This document shows, piece after piece, positions 33,469-41,906 of a stretch of DNA of 64,000 bases. The stretch is from Chitinophagales bacterium (GTDB lineage Bacteria > Bacteroidota > Bacteroidia > Chitinophagales > Chitinophagaceae). The DNA is taken from positions 62,001-126,000 of the forward strand of contig JAFLBN010000001.1 in assembly GCA_017303395.1 (NCBI GenBank), in the 5' to 3' direction. A program made the position numbers and the translations under genes. Under the pieces are notes generated by a model, which worked only from the letters and a program-made list of their open reading frames with translations, was not told the origin of the DNA and searched no databases. Each line of letters opens with the position of its first letter. Positions within the stretch are counted from its first letter, which is position 1.

Positions 33469-33979
33469 AGTCCATCCCTCCTTGCATTACCCTAAAATCA
33501 TTGCCCTTCAATTGTCCCATTTCCTGTTGATGCCTGATAACCCTGTCTGATGATGGCACTATAAGTTTGTTGTACTTGCAGCGTTGTATCAGCGTCATCA
33601 TATCTACACTGTCTTTAGATGGTTTTGTCAGCTTAGCATCTTCGGCAAATACAATACAATCCACCTCTTCACCATCCAGATAATTGCGCAGATAGGCAGT
33701 AGTATCGCCCATGGCAAACTTCACTTGTATAGATTCCAGTTTCGAACTGTAGGTATTCTTCAACATTTCACAAGTCTCTTTGAAGTCTTCGCTCACCAGT
33801 TTTTGCTGTTCGCTTCTTTGCTTGTTTCTGAATGATGCGAAGAGCATACCACTGATATCTGCAGGTCGCAACATATGCAGCAATGTTATCCTTACCTTGT
33901 CTGCCCCACCCGCTACAGCAGCATGCACTACCTGCAAAGACTGTATTGTAAAATCTGTAGGAATCACTATATGCCTCAT
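33452..33979 (-). CDS. Universal stress protein-like
   Basis: 175 residues: 'MRHIVIPTDFTIQSLQVVHAAVAGGADKVRITLLHML' (UspA first strand with Asp), middle 'YSSKLESIQVKFAMGDTTAYLRNYLDGEEVDCIVFAEDAKL', and final 'LIQRCKYNKLIVPS'. The usual GxxGx9GS nucleotide loop near the C-terminus is not evident, so it may be a non-ATP-binding Usp. Overlap with the bestrophin gene downstream suggests that the two proteins act together, possibly Usp regulating the channel (inference). A CATCTTTG box lies about 25 bp upstream. Confidence 0.75.
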   Translation of the reverse strand: MRHIVIPTDFTIQSLQVVHAAVAGGADKVRITLLHMLRPADISGMLFASFRNKQRSEQQKLVSEDFKETCEMLKNTYSSKLESIQVKFAMGDTTAYLRNYLDGEEVDCIVFAEDAKLTKPSKDSVDMMTLIQRCKYNKLIVPSSDRVIRHQQEMGQLKGNDFRVMQGGMDYAVTK

Positions 33980-34090
33980 AAATAATTGCTTTGCAGCAAA
34001 GATGAATGCACGGTATTAGAATGCAGTAAGCTGCAATTTAGAAGTGTATAAGAATGTGGTAAGAATTCGGTAAGAAACGTTAAGGAAAGG

Positions 34091-35461
34091 CTAAAGCCAG
34101 TTGGCATAAGCCAATGGCAGCTTGATTTTCACCGTAGTGCCCTTATTCTCTTCAGAGCGCACATCCAGCTCACCATTATGCAGCCTTACAATATTGCGTG
34201 ACAGTGGCAGGCCTATACCATAACCTTTGAAGCTGCCCGTATTCGACGCGCGGAAGAACGGTTCGTAGATATAGGCTATTTCCTCCTTAGGTATGCCGAC
34301 ACCATTGTCTTCTATGGTTATCACCAGTTTAGTATCAGTTGCTGCCAGCGATACCAGTACCGGCTTGTTCATAGAGTACTTACAACCATTGATAACGATA
34401 TTTACCAATGCCAGCTCCAGCAATTGCTGGTTGCCTTTTACTACCAGCTTTTGCTGGTCTTCTGGCATCAGCGACAGGTCTATTACTACTTTGTTCTTCG
34501 GTATGATGTTATCTACGGTCTCCTTTACAGTATATAACACCTCATCAAGGCGCAGCATCGAGAAGTCTTGCAGCTTGCCGGTATAGCCTGTTTGCGCCAG
34601 ATGCAGCAAGCTGCCTGTTATACGTTTCAGCCTTTCCGACTCGTTGAGGATTACCCCCATAGAGCGCACATAATCTTCAGCACTACGTTGCTTACTCAGT
34701 GCATATTCCGATTCGCCTATAATGGTGGTGAGTGGCGTATTCAGTTCGTGCGATGCATTGCTGATAAAGTTCTTCTGCGTCTCAAATGTAGTCTCTAACC
34801 TATCAAGCATGTTATTGAAAGTCTCTGTCAGTTCAGATATCTCATCCTTACCATTGCCCGCAGGCAGGCGCAGGTGTAACTGACTGGCACTGATGTCTTG
34901 TACTTTGTGTGTAATGAGGCTGATGGGCTGCAGTATGATTTTTGAAAACCAGAGCCCTATCATTAAGGATAGTATAATGGCTGATATGGTACTTACTACA
35001 ATAATGGTACGCAGGTTGCGCAGATAAGCATCTATAAATTCGTTCTTTGCTGCTATTATAACAATGCTGCTTACGTCTTTGTCATTGTACCTGTAGGCAT
35101 AGTAGAACATGTTACCCTCCCTATGCCTTGCTATACCAGTCAGCTGTGCCTGTTTGTAGAAATCTTTATCTAAAGGAAGTACGGCTATCTGTGCCTGCTG
35201 CGAATCCACATCCAGAAAATATTCTTTTTCAGCAGGTAGTTTTTCAAGATGCAGGCGGCGCAGTTCGGCATAGGTGCTTTTGCTCATAGCCTCATTCTCA
35301 AAGCGGCTCTTGGCGGCAATTACAGCCCGTATCTCCAGTCGTTTATAAAAATCCTCAAACGTATTCTGGTTGGCAAAATAATACTCCGTTACGCTTACTA
35401 TCAGCACTATACTGACGGTGAGCATAGCAAACAACAATGCTATACGGTATTGTATTTTCAT
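34091..35461 (-). CDS. Sensor histidine kinase of an OmpR-type two-component pair
   Basis: 456 residues. TM1 about 7-29, periplasmic sensor about 30-150 (helical, 'FEDFYKRLEIRAVIAAKSRFENEAM'), TM2 about 152-172, HAMP about 173-225, HisKA with phosphoacceptor H238 (NASHELNTPLTTIIGE), and HATPase with N box 'ALVNIVINGCKYS', 'DNGVGIPKEE' and 'GYGIGLPLSRNIV'. Starts 4 bp after the response-regulator stop; both on the minus strand. Signal unknown. Confidence 0.95.
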   Translation of the reverse strand: MKIQYRIALLFAMLTVSIVLIVSVTEYYFANQNTFEDFYKRLEIRAVIAAKSRFENEAMSKSTYAELRRLHLEKLPAEKEYFLDVDSQQAQIAVLPLDKDFYKQAQLTGIARHREGNMFYYAYRYNDKDVSSIVIIAAKNEFIDAYLRNLRTIIVVSTISAIILSLMIGLWFSKIILQPISLITHKVQDISASQLHLRLPAGNGKDEISELTETFNNMLDRLETTFETQKNFISNASHELNTPLTTIIGESEYALSKQRSAEDYVRSMGVILNESERLKRITGSLLHLAQTGYTGKLQDFSMLRLDEVLYTVKETVDNIIPKNKVVIDLSLMPEDQQKLVVKGNQQLLELALVNIVINGCKYSMNKPVLVSLAATDTKLVITIEDNGVGIPKEEIAYIYEPFFRASNTGSFKGYGIGLPLSRNIVRLHNGELDVRSEENKGTTVKIKLPLAYANWL

Positions 35462-35465
35462 TTGC

Positions 35466-36158
35466 CTATTCTTCTTTCAGTATATAGCCCATACCTACTA
35501 CGGTATGTATTAGTTTTGCAGCATCGTCACTCTCTATCTTCTTGCGCAGATAGTTTACATAGACGTCTACTACTTTGGTATTCATGTTAAAGTCTATACC
35601 CCATACATTCTCCAGTATATCCATCCGCGATAGCAGCCTGCGTTTGTTATCCATCAGGTATTTCAGCAATCTGTATTCGGTAGCTGTCAGGTCTATTCTG
35701 CGTCCTGCTCTGTTAGCAGTTTTGTCTTTCAGGTTCAGTTCCAGGTCTGCTATCTGTATCACCTCCTCATTCTTCACTTCAGGCTCTGGTGTTATGTGTC
35801 CGCGCCTTATCATTACACGTACACGCGCCAGCAGTTCTGCCAGTTTATAGGGTTTCACCATGTAGTCATCTGCACCATAGTCCAGCCCGGTTACTATGTT
35901 CTGCGTGGTACCCAGTGCAGTCAGCATCAGTATGGGTTTGGTAATACCGGCCTCCCGCACCTGCCTGCATATCTCCATACCATTCACACCCGGCAGCATG
36001 ATGTCCAGTATCATCAGGCTATAGTGGCTGTGCAATGCCATATCAAGCCCCGTGTTGCCATCGGGTGCAAGGCTCACTACATAACCCTCTTCGCTAAGGC
36101 TGCGTATCAGCAACGATGCCACTGCTGCCTCATCTTCTATCAATAATATGGTATTCAA
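35466..36158 (-). CDS. OmpR/PhoB-family response regulator
   Basis: 230 residues: receiver with acidic pocket E8/D9, phosphoacceptor D52 ('LMILDIMLPGVNGM'), Thr in 'MLTALG' and Lys in 'MVKPYKLAELLAR'; C-terminal winged helix 'LTATEYRLLKYLMDNKRRLLSRMDILENVWG' and 'NTKVVDVYVNYLRKKIE'. First gene of the pair with the histidine kinase. TTAAC words at 36245 and 36253 lie upstream but are not phased like the arrays at 8-19 kb. Confidence 0.96.
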   Translation of the reverse strand: MNTILLIEDEAAVASLLIRSLSEEGYVVSLAPDGNTGLDMALHSHYSLMILDIMLPGVNGMEICRQVREAGITKPILMLTALGTTQNIVTGLDYGADDYMVKPYKLAELLARVRVMIRRGHITPEPEVKNEEVIQIADLELNLKDKTANRAGRRIDLTATEYRLLKYLMDNKRRLLSRMDILENVWGIDFNMNTKVVDVYVNYLRKKIESDDAAKLIHTVVGMGYILKEE

Positions 36159-36284
36159 AACGCGTTGATTGGTGTTGGTAATATCAACGAAAATAATGGC
36201 TGAATGTTTCCCTACCTATTATTAAAAACTATTTAATCATTTTTTTAACCCGTTAACCGTTGTTTATCACATACATCAAACAAA

Positions 36285-36311
36285 AAAAGAGTGCTGTATA
36301 TGCACTCTTTC
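36285..36311. terminator. Terminator hairpin near the VOC gene end
   Basis: Stem AAAGAGTGC / GCACTCTTT with a 7-nt loop, in the minus-strand direction just after the gene that ends at 36333. Confidence 0.75.
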
Positions 36312-36332
36312 AAACAGGATCCAAGTAGTTGA

Positions 36333-36812
36333 TTATCCGTTGTAAGCAGCCTCAAGGTCTGCAATGATGATTTTCTTCATCTTCATCATAGCCATAGCTA
36401 CACGTTGTGCTTTTGCACCATCTTTATCACTCATCATAGCTACCATAGCATCGGGTACTATCTGCCACGAAAGGCCGTATTTATCTTTCAGCCAGGAGCA
36501 CATCTGTTCCTGTCCGCCGTCTGCAGTCAATGTATTCCAATAATGGTCAACCTCTGCCTGGTCTTTACAATGCACAACAAAAGAAACAGCCTCTGTAAAT
36601 TTGAACATAGGGCCACCATTCAGTGCAGTATATTGTTGGCAAAACAGCTCGAAGCCCACCGTCATAGCAGTACCCGCAGGCATAGGCATACCCTCACCAT
36701 AGCGGCTGATGCCGGTTATTTTGCCGTCTTTAAATGTGTTTACATAAAAGTTGACTGCCTCTTCAGCATTATCATTGAACCAGAGAAATGGGGTTATCTT
36801 TTGCATAGCCAT
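36333..36812 (-). CDS. VOC-superfamily (PhnB/glyoxalase-like) protein
   Basis: 159 residues: 'ITPFLWFNDNAEEAVNFYVNTFKDGKI' is the beta-alpha start of PhnB-like VOC proteins, followed by 'FKFTEAVSFVVHCKDQAEVDHYWNTL' and 'CSWLKDKYGLSWQIVP'. These were once annotated as 3-demethylubiquinone methyltransferase but are metal-binding-fold proteins of unknown substrate. Start 36812 or 36806. A perfect box TAGGTTTG (minus) lies at 36839-36846. Confidence 0.88.
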   Translation of the reverse strand: MAMQKITPFLWFNDNAEEAVNFYVNTFKDGKITGISRYGEGMPMPAGTAMTVGFELFCQQYTALNGGPMFKFTEAVSFVVHCKDQAEVDHYWNTLTADGGQEQMCSWLKDKYGLSWQIVPDAMVAMMSDKDGAKAQRVAMAMMKMKKIIIADLEAAYNG

Positions 36813-37027
36813 AGTTTTTTAGTGATTTTTTGATACTGCAAACCTACTATAGCCTGCACATATAAAAGCTGTAGCAGATGCGACAGAAAAAGGGGGATAT
36901 GCGACATGCTACTTATAATGACGCAAATCACCCTTCTGACATGCCTTATATCATCGCACAAATATTTATATGTAGATAGCTTTGGTATTAAACTGGGGGA
37001 TGAGCAAGGTAATATCCGCATTTTAAA

Positions 37028-37035
37028 TATCTTTG
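37028..37035 (+). promoter_or_regulatory. -7 box (TATCTTTG) of the peroxiredoxin gene
   Basis: Perfect TAnnTTTG 29 bp before ATG 37065. Confidence 0.6.
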
Positions 37036-37064
37036 CGCGCCTTTAAAAAAATAAAAAAACAGAA

Positions 37065-37700
37065 ATGAACGTATTAACAGGAAAGAAAGCCCCACTCTTC
37101 AGCGAAGAAGCAGTAGTAAACGGAAATGAATTTGTAGATAACTTCTCTCTTGAGCAGTACATAGGCAAAAAGAATGTTGTATTCTTTTTCTATCCGCTCG
37201 ATTTCACATTTGTATGCCCAACAGAACTGATAGCATTTCAGGAAAAACTGGCTGAGTTTGAAAAACGCGATACAGTAGTTGTTGCATGCTCTACAGACTC
37301 TAAATATTCTCACTGGGCATGGCTGAATACGGAACGTAATAAAGGTGGCATCAAAGGTGTAACATACCCTATCGTTGCCGACTACTCTAAAATGATAGCT
37401 ATCAACTACGGTGTACTGGCCGGCAACTATAATATGACAGACGGTAAACTTTCTTTTGAAGGAAACCCTGTTGCTTTCCGTGGTTTGTTCCTGATAGATA
37501 AACACGGTGTTGTTCGACATCAGGTTATCAACGACCTGCCATTGGGCCGCAGTGTTGACGAAGCATTGCGCATGGTAGATGCACTGAACTTCCACGAAGA
37601 AAACGGCGAAGTTTGCCCTGCAAACTGGCACAAGGGCAGCGAAGGCCTGAAGACTACTGCAGAAGACATTGCCAAATACCTGGAAACACACGCTAACTAA
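37065..37700 (+). CDS. Typical 2-Cys peroxiredoxin (AhpC/TSA family)
   Basis: Reduces peroxides using a thiol cycle. 211 residues with peroxidatic Cys51 in 'FYPLDFTFVCPTELIAF' and resolving Cys184 in 'GEVCPANW' near the C-terminus, plus the catalytic Arg region 'AFRGLFLIDKHGVVRHQ'. This Tsa/Prx1-like form differs from E. coli AhpC by its longer C-terminal tail. No reductase (AhpF) neighbours; thioredoxin is the likely donor (inference). Single gene, with promoter box and terminator. Confidence 0.96.
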   Translation: MNVLTGKKAPLFSEEAVVNGNEFVDNFSLEQYIGKKNVVFFFYPLDFTFVCPTELIAFQEKLAEFEKRDTVVVACSTDSKYSHWAWLNTERNKGGIKGVTYPIVADYSKMIAINYGVLAGNYNMTDGKLSFEGNPVAFRGLFLIDKHGVVRHQVINDLPLGRSVDEALRMVDALNFHEENGEVCPANWHKGSEGLKTTAEDIAKYLETHAN

Positions 37701-37724
37701 TAATTATTCATTGCGTATAATTAT

Positions 37725-37752
37725 AAAGCCACTCTTCGGAGTGGCTTTTTTA
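37725..37752 (+). terminator. Terminator after peroxiredoxin
   Basis: Stem AAAGCCACTC / GAGTGGCTTT with a UUCG-type tetraloop and a T-run. Confidence 0.9.
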
Positions 37753-37817
37753 ACAATTATCATTCGCACACAAAATATTATTGAGCTAATTTCGTTTCAT
37801 CATAAAAACATCCGTAC

Positions 37818-38669
37818 ATGAAATCTACGTTAGTCGCTACACTGGCTATTGCAACACTGGCAACCGGCTGTGTAAGTTCAAAAAAATACAAAACACTGCA
37901 GGGCAAATACGATTCGCTGCAGACAAGCAATAATAATCTGGCTGTAAAATATCAGGAGTGCCAAACATCTGTTGCTACAGCAGCTACAAGGGTACGCAGT
38001 GTAGAAGACCAACTGCTTTCTGAAAAAAACAATGTAGCCGCATTGCAGGCTGCACTGGATAAATGTCTTACATCGGGCAATCAGGGTAGTATTAATATTG
38101 CGAAGCTGGTAGATGAAATCAACGCATCTAACAAATACATTCAGCACTTGGTAAATATGAAAAACAAGAGCGACTCGCTCAATATCGTGCTGACGAACAA
38201 CCTGACACGTTCGCTGAGCCGCGATGAGCTAAAAGATGTAGATGTGAAAGTACTGAAAGGTGTGGTGTACATATCGCTGGCAGATAACATGCTGTATAAA
38301 ACAGGCGACTATCAGATATCTGAACGCGCAGGCGAAACACTCAGCAAGATTGCAAAAATCATTAAAGACTATAACGACTACGAAGTACTGGTAGAAGGCA
38401 ACACAGACGATGTGCCTATCTCTCGCCCCAACATCCGCAACAACTGGGACTTGAGTGCACTCCGTGCATCTTCTGTAGTACAGGCATTGCAATATAACTA
38501 TGGTGTAGATCCCAAACGCCTGACAGCAGGCGGGCGCGGCGAATACAACCCCGTAGCAGACAACAGCAGCGAAGCAGGCAAGACACGCAACCGCCGCACA
38601 GAAATCATCGTGACACCTAAACTGGACCAGTTTATGGACCTGATAGAAAAAGCACCTGAGAAGCAATAA
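37818..38669 (+). CDS. OmpA-family peptidoglycan-binding lipoprotein
   Basis: 283 residues. Lipobox at Cys18 (ATLATGCVSS), coiled-coil region about 25-130 ('KYDSLQTSNNNLAVKYQECQ', 'VRSVEDQLLSEKNNVAALQAALDK'), and an OmpA/MotB domain about 150-270 ('VYISLADNMLYKTGDYQISERAGETLSKIAKII', 'VLVEGNTDDVPI', 'NNWDLSALRASSVVQALQYNYGVDPKRLTAGGRGEYNP', 'NRRTEIIV'). Binds peptidoglycan from the outer membrane. A coiled coil in this position could span the periplasm. Single gene. Confidence 0.93.
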   Translation: MKSTLVATLAIATLATGCVSSKKYKTLQGKYDSLQTSNNNLAVKYQECQTSVATAATRVRSVEDQLLSEKNNVAALQAALDKCLTSGNQGSINIAKLVDEINASNKYIQHLVNMKNKSDSLNIVLTNNLTRSLSRDELKDVDVKVLKGVVYISLADNMLYKTGDYQISERAGETLSKIAKIIKDYNDYEVLVEGNTDDVPISRPNIRNNWDLSALRASSVVQALQYNYGVDPKRLTAGGRGEYNPVADNSSEAGKTRNRRTEIIVTPKLDQFMDLIEKAPEKQ

Positions 38670-38694
38670 ACGTAATACTGATTAATAAAAAAGA

Positions 38695-38727
38695 GAACGG
38701 CACTGTGAATACAGTGCCGTTTTTTTA
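38695..38727 (+). terminator. Terminator after OmpA-family gene
   Basis: Stem AACGGCACTGT / ACAGTGCCGTT with loop GAAT and T7. Confidence 0.9.
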
Positions 38728-38732
38728 ACCTA

Positions 38733-39272
38733 ATGAAAGCCTGTAAATTTAGTCTGCCATTATTAAATAGAGTGAATACTGCGTCATATACAATCAGACA
38801 ATTTAGTATTGCAGATGTTGATGCTTACAAACGCATCCGGCTTGAGGCATTGGAGAAAGAGCCGGGTATGTTTGGCAATAGCCATGCTATGGAAGCAGCT
38901 ATGCCGCATGAAGATTGGGTAAACAGGATAGTGAACCCTGAGCATGCCCGTTTCGGGCTATACTGCAACGACGAGCTGATAGGGCTGACTGCTATTATCA
39001 TTGATGCCGAAAACCCGGCAGAGGCATATATGACACAATCGTACATCCGCAAAGAACATCGCGGTAAGGGGTTATCTACCCTGTTGTACGATGCCCGCAT
39101 AGCATGGGCAAAGGAGAATGGTGTAAAGGTGCTGACCATCAGCCACAGAAAAAGTAATCTTGCATCAAAAGCAGCAAATCAAAAATATGGGTTCGTGTAT
39201 CACCATACCGATAGCAGAACCTGGCCAGACGGCATGACTGAGGATAACGTACACTACGCGCTCCATATCTGA
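38733..39272 (+). CDS. GNAT-family N-acetyltransferase
   Basis: 179 residues. GNAT fold: 'YTIRQFSIADVDAYKRIRLEALEKEPGMFG' N-terminal, beta4 'GLTAIIIDAENPAEAYMTQSYIRKEHRGKGLSTLLYDARI' with acetyl-CoA loop RKEHRGKG, and 'SHRKSNLASKAANQKYGF'. The substrate is not determinable from sequence. The first ~15 residues before the domain look poorly conserved, so a later start (for instance Met near the domain) cannot be excluded. It begins only 6 bp after the preceding terminator, so its promoter must overlap that region. Confidence 0.88.
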   Translation: MKACKFSLPLLNRVNTASYTIRQFSIADVDAYKRIRLEALEKEPGMFGNSHAMEAAMPHEDWVNRIVNPEHARFGLYCNDELIGLTAIIIDAENPAEAYMTQSYIRKEHRGKGLSTLLYDARIAWAKENGVKVLTISHRKSNLASKAANQKYGFVYHHTDSRTWPDGMTEDNVHYALHI

Positions 39273-39355
39273 CCAACACGTTAAATACTTTTTACATTTA
39301 ACATTTTTTTACGCCATATATAAGTTTGCATGTGAATTATTTATTATCACAACAT

Positions 39356-39363
39356 TAAATTTG
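39356..39363 (+). promoter_or_regulatory. -7 box (TAAATTTG) of the PAP2-like gene
   Basis: Perfect TAnnTTTG 29 bp before ATG 39393. Confidence 0.55.
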
Positions 39364-39392
39364 CGTTACTTTGGTGTTTTGATAGCATAACC

Positions 39393-40085
39393 ATGCACAA
39401 GCGTACGGAACCGGGCAGTTATTTACGGAATTTGATAAATGAATGGAAATTGCATTTATCCGAAAAAACCTTCAGGTGGAAACTATTGATAGTTCCCGGC
39501 CTGTTTCTCATATATTCTGCCATTACCCAACAGCTTGGCAACTATATAGAAACCCGAAAGGGCGTACAGCTCGAAGACAAGTTCCTGCAACTCTTCCCCA
39601 GCTACGATTTCTCTACACCTATTTTCTTCCTGCTATACGCATCATTGTTTGCGCTGATAGTTACACACCTGCACAGGCCGAAAGTCATCATGCGTTTAAT
39701 TGAGATGCATTTTCTGGTAGCAGTAGTAAGGCAGATATGCATACTGGCACTTGCGCTGGAACCACCCGCAGGTATCATCGTATTGAGAGATGTATTTCTT
39801 GAAAACACGGTGTACCCGCACAACTCCCCACTTACCAAAGACTTATTCTTCAGCGGCCATGTAGCCAGCATCTGGATATACTTTTTGTGTGCACAACACA
39901 AGTTTCTGAAAACATGGATGTTCTTTGCAACATTCATCATGAGTTTTATGGTACTGAGCATGCGCATACACTATACCTACGATGTGTATGGTGCGCTCTT
40001 CTTTACCTCACTGATATACTTTGCACCTGCATGGGTGAAACCATACTATGCCAAAGTGAAAGCGCAATTGCTGTATTCGAAATAG
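39393..40085 (+). CDS. PAP2-like (sphingomyelin-synthase-related) membrane phosphatase
   Basis: 230 residues, about six TM helices. The catalytic-type motifs are 'KDLFFSGHVAS' (SGH block) and 'RIHYTYDVYGA' (final H/D block), typical of the PAP2_C (SMS-like) family rather than the classical acid phosphatases, and the three active residues are H in SGH, H in RIHYTYD, and D. It probably acts on a lipid phosphate in the inner membrane. Convergent with the CAAX protease, separated by 4 bp. Confidence 0.8.
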   Translation: MHKRTEPGSYLRNLINEWKLHLSEKTFRWKLLIVPGLFLIYSAITQQLGNYIETRKGVQLEDKFLQLFPSYDFSTPIFFLLYASLFALIVTHLHRPKVIMRLIEMHFLVAVVRQICILALALEPPAGIIVLRDVFLENTVYPHNSPLTKDLFFSGHVASIWIYFLCAQHKFLKTWMFFATFIMSFMVLSMRIHYTYDVYGALFFTSLIYFAPAWVKPYYAKVKAQLLYSK

Positions 40086-40089
40086 TGGC

Positions 40090-40788
40090 CTATTCCATTA
40101 TCAGCATCATCCCTATTATCACAAGATCCTGCACAAAATGTACCAGCCAGGCTATGCCCATGCCCTTGGTTTCAATAACTGATTTGGCAAGCAGCCAACC
40201 CAAAAAGCCTGCCATCAAAACACCTACAGGTCCACCGGGCGCACCAAAATAGTGTACCAGTCCAAACACTGCCGCCGCAGCCCACATAATGCGTACCGGC
40301 ACCACAACACCATCCAGCATACCCACAATGGCAAATCTGGTTATCATCTCTTCGCTAAAGGAATTGGTAAGGGAAAACAACAGTACCCATGGCAGCATAC
40401 CCGGCAGCAGGCTCCAATTCAGTTTATCGCCAAGCCCTGCATACATAAATGCGGTAGTTGCAAGTGTTATTACAATCAGATAAGACGTACCTGTTTTGTA
40501 CCAATTATCTCCGCTGCGAATACCCAATAGTTTGACAGGCTGTGCCAAGCTTGCTAAATCTCCGAATCGTAAATATGCTTTACTCTGTTTGGCAATCTTC
40601 AGCGTAATGAATATTGTAATACTGCTGAGTACTAAGCCATATAGTTGAAACTGCAGCATATGATTCAGCATTTCGTGTTGCAACCATTGCATATCAAGTG
40701 CTTTCAACCCAAAGTTGCCAAGCAGGTATAGTACTATCATGACAGCCGGTATGCCGATACCTGACAGTATGCGTTTTTGCATCTTCAT
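40090..40788 (-). CDS. CPBP-family intramembrane protease (CAAX/Abi type)
   Basis: 232 residues from ATG 40788; a start at 40803 adds five residues. About six TM helices. CPBP motifs: EExxxR in 'NSFSEEMITRFAIVG', FxxxHxxG in 'FGLVHYFGAPGG', and the third His in 'LVHFVQDLVI'. These are glutamic intramembrane proteases; a Phe-His-Gly arrangement and D in HFVQD complete the active site. Possible target proteins unknown. Short distance to the convergent PAP2-like gene. Confidence 0.9.
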   Translation of the reverse strand: MKMQKRILSGIGIPAVMIVLYLLGNFGLKALDMQWLQHEMLNHMLQFQLYGLVLSSITIFITLKIAKQSKAYLRFGDLASLAQPVKLLGIRSGDNWYKTGTSYLIVITLATTAFMYAGLGDKLNWSLLPGMLPWVLLFSLTNSFSEEMITRFAIVGMLDGVVVPVRIMWAAAAVFGLVHYFGAPGGPVGVLMAGFLGWLLAKSVIETKGMGIAWLVHFVQDLVIIGMMLIME

Positions 40789-40848
40789 GTTGTTTAGATG
40801 CAAATATCTATTGCTGTTTCAGCACAAAACTTGATGTATGGTAATAAA

Positions 40849-41475
40849 CTAAGATGCCGCTTTCTTTTTGATACGGCTCAGGCTTTCGGGAGATATACCC
40901 AGATATGATGCAATGTGTTTACTGGCGGTATTCAGCAATATATCGGGATACTGTTCCAACATTTGCATGTATCGCTGTTCGGCTGTCATGGTAAGCAGTT
41001 CTATCTGCTGGCTTTGCTTCTGCATGTACAATAGCTCTGCAACTTTTCTCGCAATCATCTTGCCTATGTCCGATTGTTCATAGAGCATAAACAAATCTTG
41101 CCTGCTGATAGCCAATGCTTCTGCCGGCTCTAATGCCATTACATAAATGGGGCTTCTTTGTTGCAGCAGATTATCCAACTCTGCATTGCCTTTACTGACT
41201 GGCATTGTCTGTTGCTGCAACAGGCTGTAGTAGTCGCCTGCAAACTGTCCGGGGTAGCACAAATCTATACATATATCATGTCCGTCTTTAGACACAAACA
41301 AGCCTGCCGAACCTTTTGTAATGATATACAGGTGTGTTTCTTTCTTGTCTGCTGCTTTTATGATTTCATTCTTTTCAAAGTTCCTGAGCGTCAGATAGTT
41401 TGCAAAGCCTTCCCATACATCTGCCTGCACTTGGATGTATGGCTCAAATAAAGCTTGAAGCATGGAGGCTATCAT
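40849..41475 (-). CDS. Crp/Fnr-family transcriptional regulator
   Basis: 208 residues. Cyclic-nucleotide-binding-like beta barrel about 20-130 ('EIIKAADKKETHLYIITKGSAGLFVSKDG', 'YPGQFAGDYYSLL'), dimer helix about 135-155, and C-terminal HTH with 'ASKHIASYLGISPESLSRIKKKAAS'. The cAMP pocket residues (RxxSxxE) are not evident, so a different ligand or none. The pattern 'ISPESLSRI' is typical for Bacteroidota Crp proteins that regulate small stress operons. Start 41475 (or in-frame Met4-5). The HxlR-type gene lies just upstream on the same strand. Confidence 0.9.
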   Translation of the reverse strand: MIASMLQALFEPYIQVQADVWEGFANYLTLRNFEKNEIIKAADKKETHLYIITKGSAGLFVSKDGHDICIDLCYPGQFAGDYYSLLQQQTMPVSKGNAELDNLLQQRSPIYVMALEPAEALAISRQDLFMLYEQSDIGKMIARKVAELLYMQKQSQQIELLTMTAEQRYMQMLEQYPDILLNTASKHIASYLGISPESLSRIKKKAAS

Positions 41476-41485
41476 AGAAAGAAGA

Positions 41486-41839
41486 TTACTGATTTTGCAA
41501 CACCGTTTCCAACTGCCTGAAAACGGGGATTAGCGTTTGTCCTTTTTCAGAAAGGATATATTCTACGTGCAGCGGCTTTTGTTTAATGATAGTTCTTATC
41601 AGCAGGCCCTGTTCTTCCAGTTCTTTCAACGCCACTGCTACGGTTTGCTTATTGGCACCATCTATATCTCTCAGCAATGCATTAAACCGCAGCGGGCCAT
41701 CTACAGCCAGCTTGAACATCTGCATTTTATACTTGCCCGACAGCATCTTTAACAGCCCTTCTACAGGGCAGCCATTATCGTTCTCTATGTTTGTATTGGT
41801 AGTCACTTTTTTCAGACTAATTGTTTGCCTGCATAACAA
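41486..41839 (-). CDS. HxlR-family transcriptional regulator (second in window)
   Basis: 117 residues from a TTG at 41839; a GTG at 41806 is an equally plausible start. Winged helix: 'CPVEGLLKMLSGKYKMQMFKLAVDGPLRFNALLRDIDGANKQTVAVALKELEEQGLLIRTI' and wing 'HVEYILSEKGQTLIPVFRQLETVL'. Contains the Cys in 'NGCPVE' near the domain start, as in many HxlR redox sensors. Divergent from a DsbA-type protein; the gap contains imperfect inverted AACTA/TTAGT words. The Crp-type gene follows 10 bp downstream. Confidence 0.85.
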   Translation of the reverse strand: MLCRQTISLKKVTTNTNIENDNGCPVEGLLKMLSGKYKMQMFKLAVDGPLRFNALLRDIDGANKQTVAVALKELEEQGLLIRTIIKQKPLHVEYILSEKGQTLIPVFRQLETVLQNQ

Positions 41840-41906
41840 CAGGGAATTTTGTACTAAGTTAATGATTCGGATACTAACGGATAGTTAACTACAGAAAAGA
41901 ATAAAC

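Noticed and set aside
36245-36258. TTAAC words upstream of the OmpR-type regulator
   Set aside because: Spacing is 8 bp, not 11 or 22, and there is no matching box at 39 bp.
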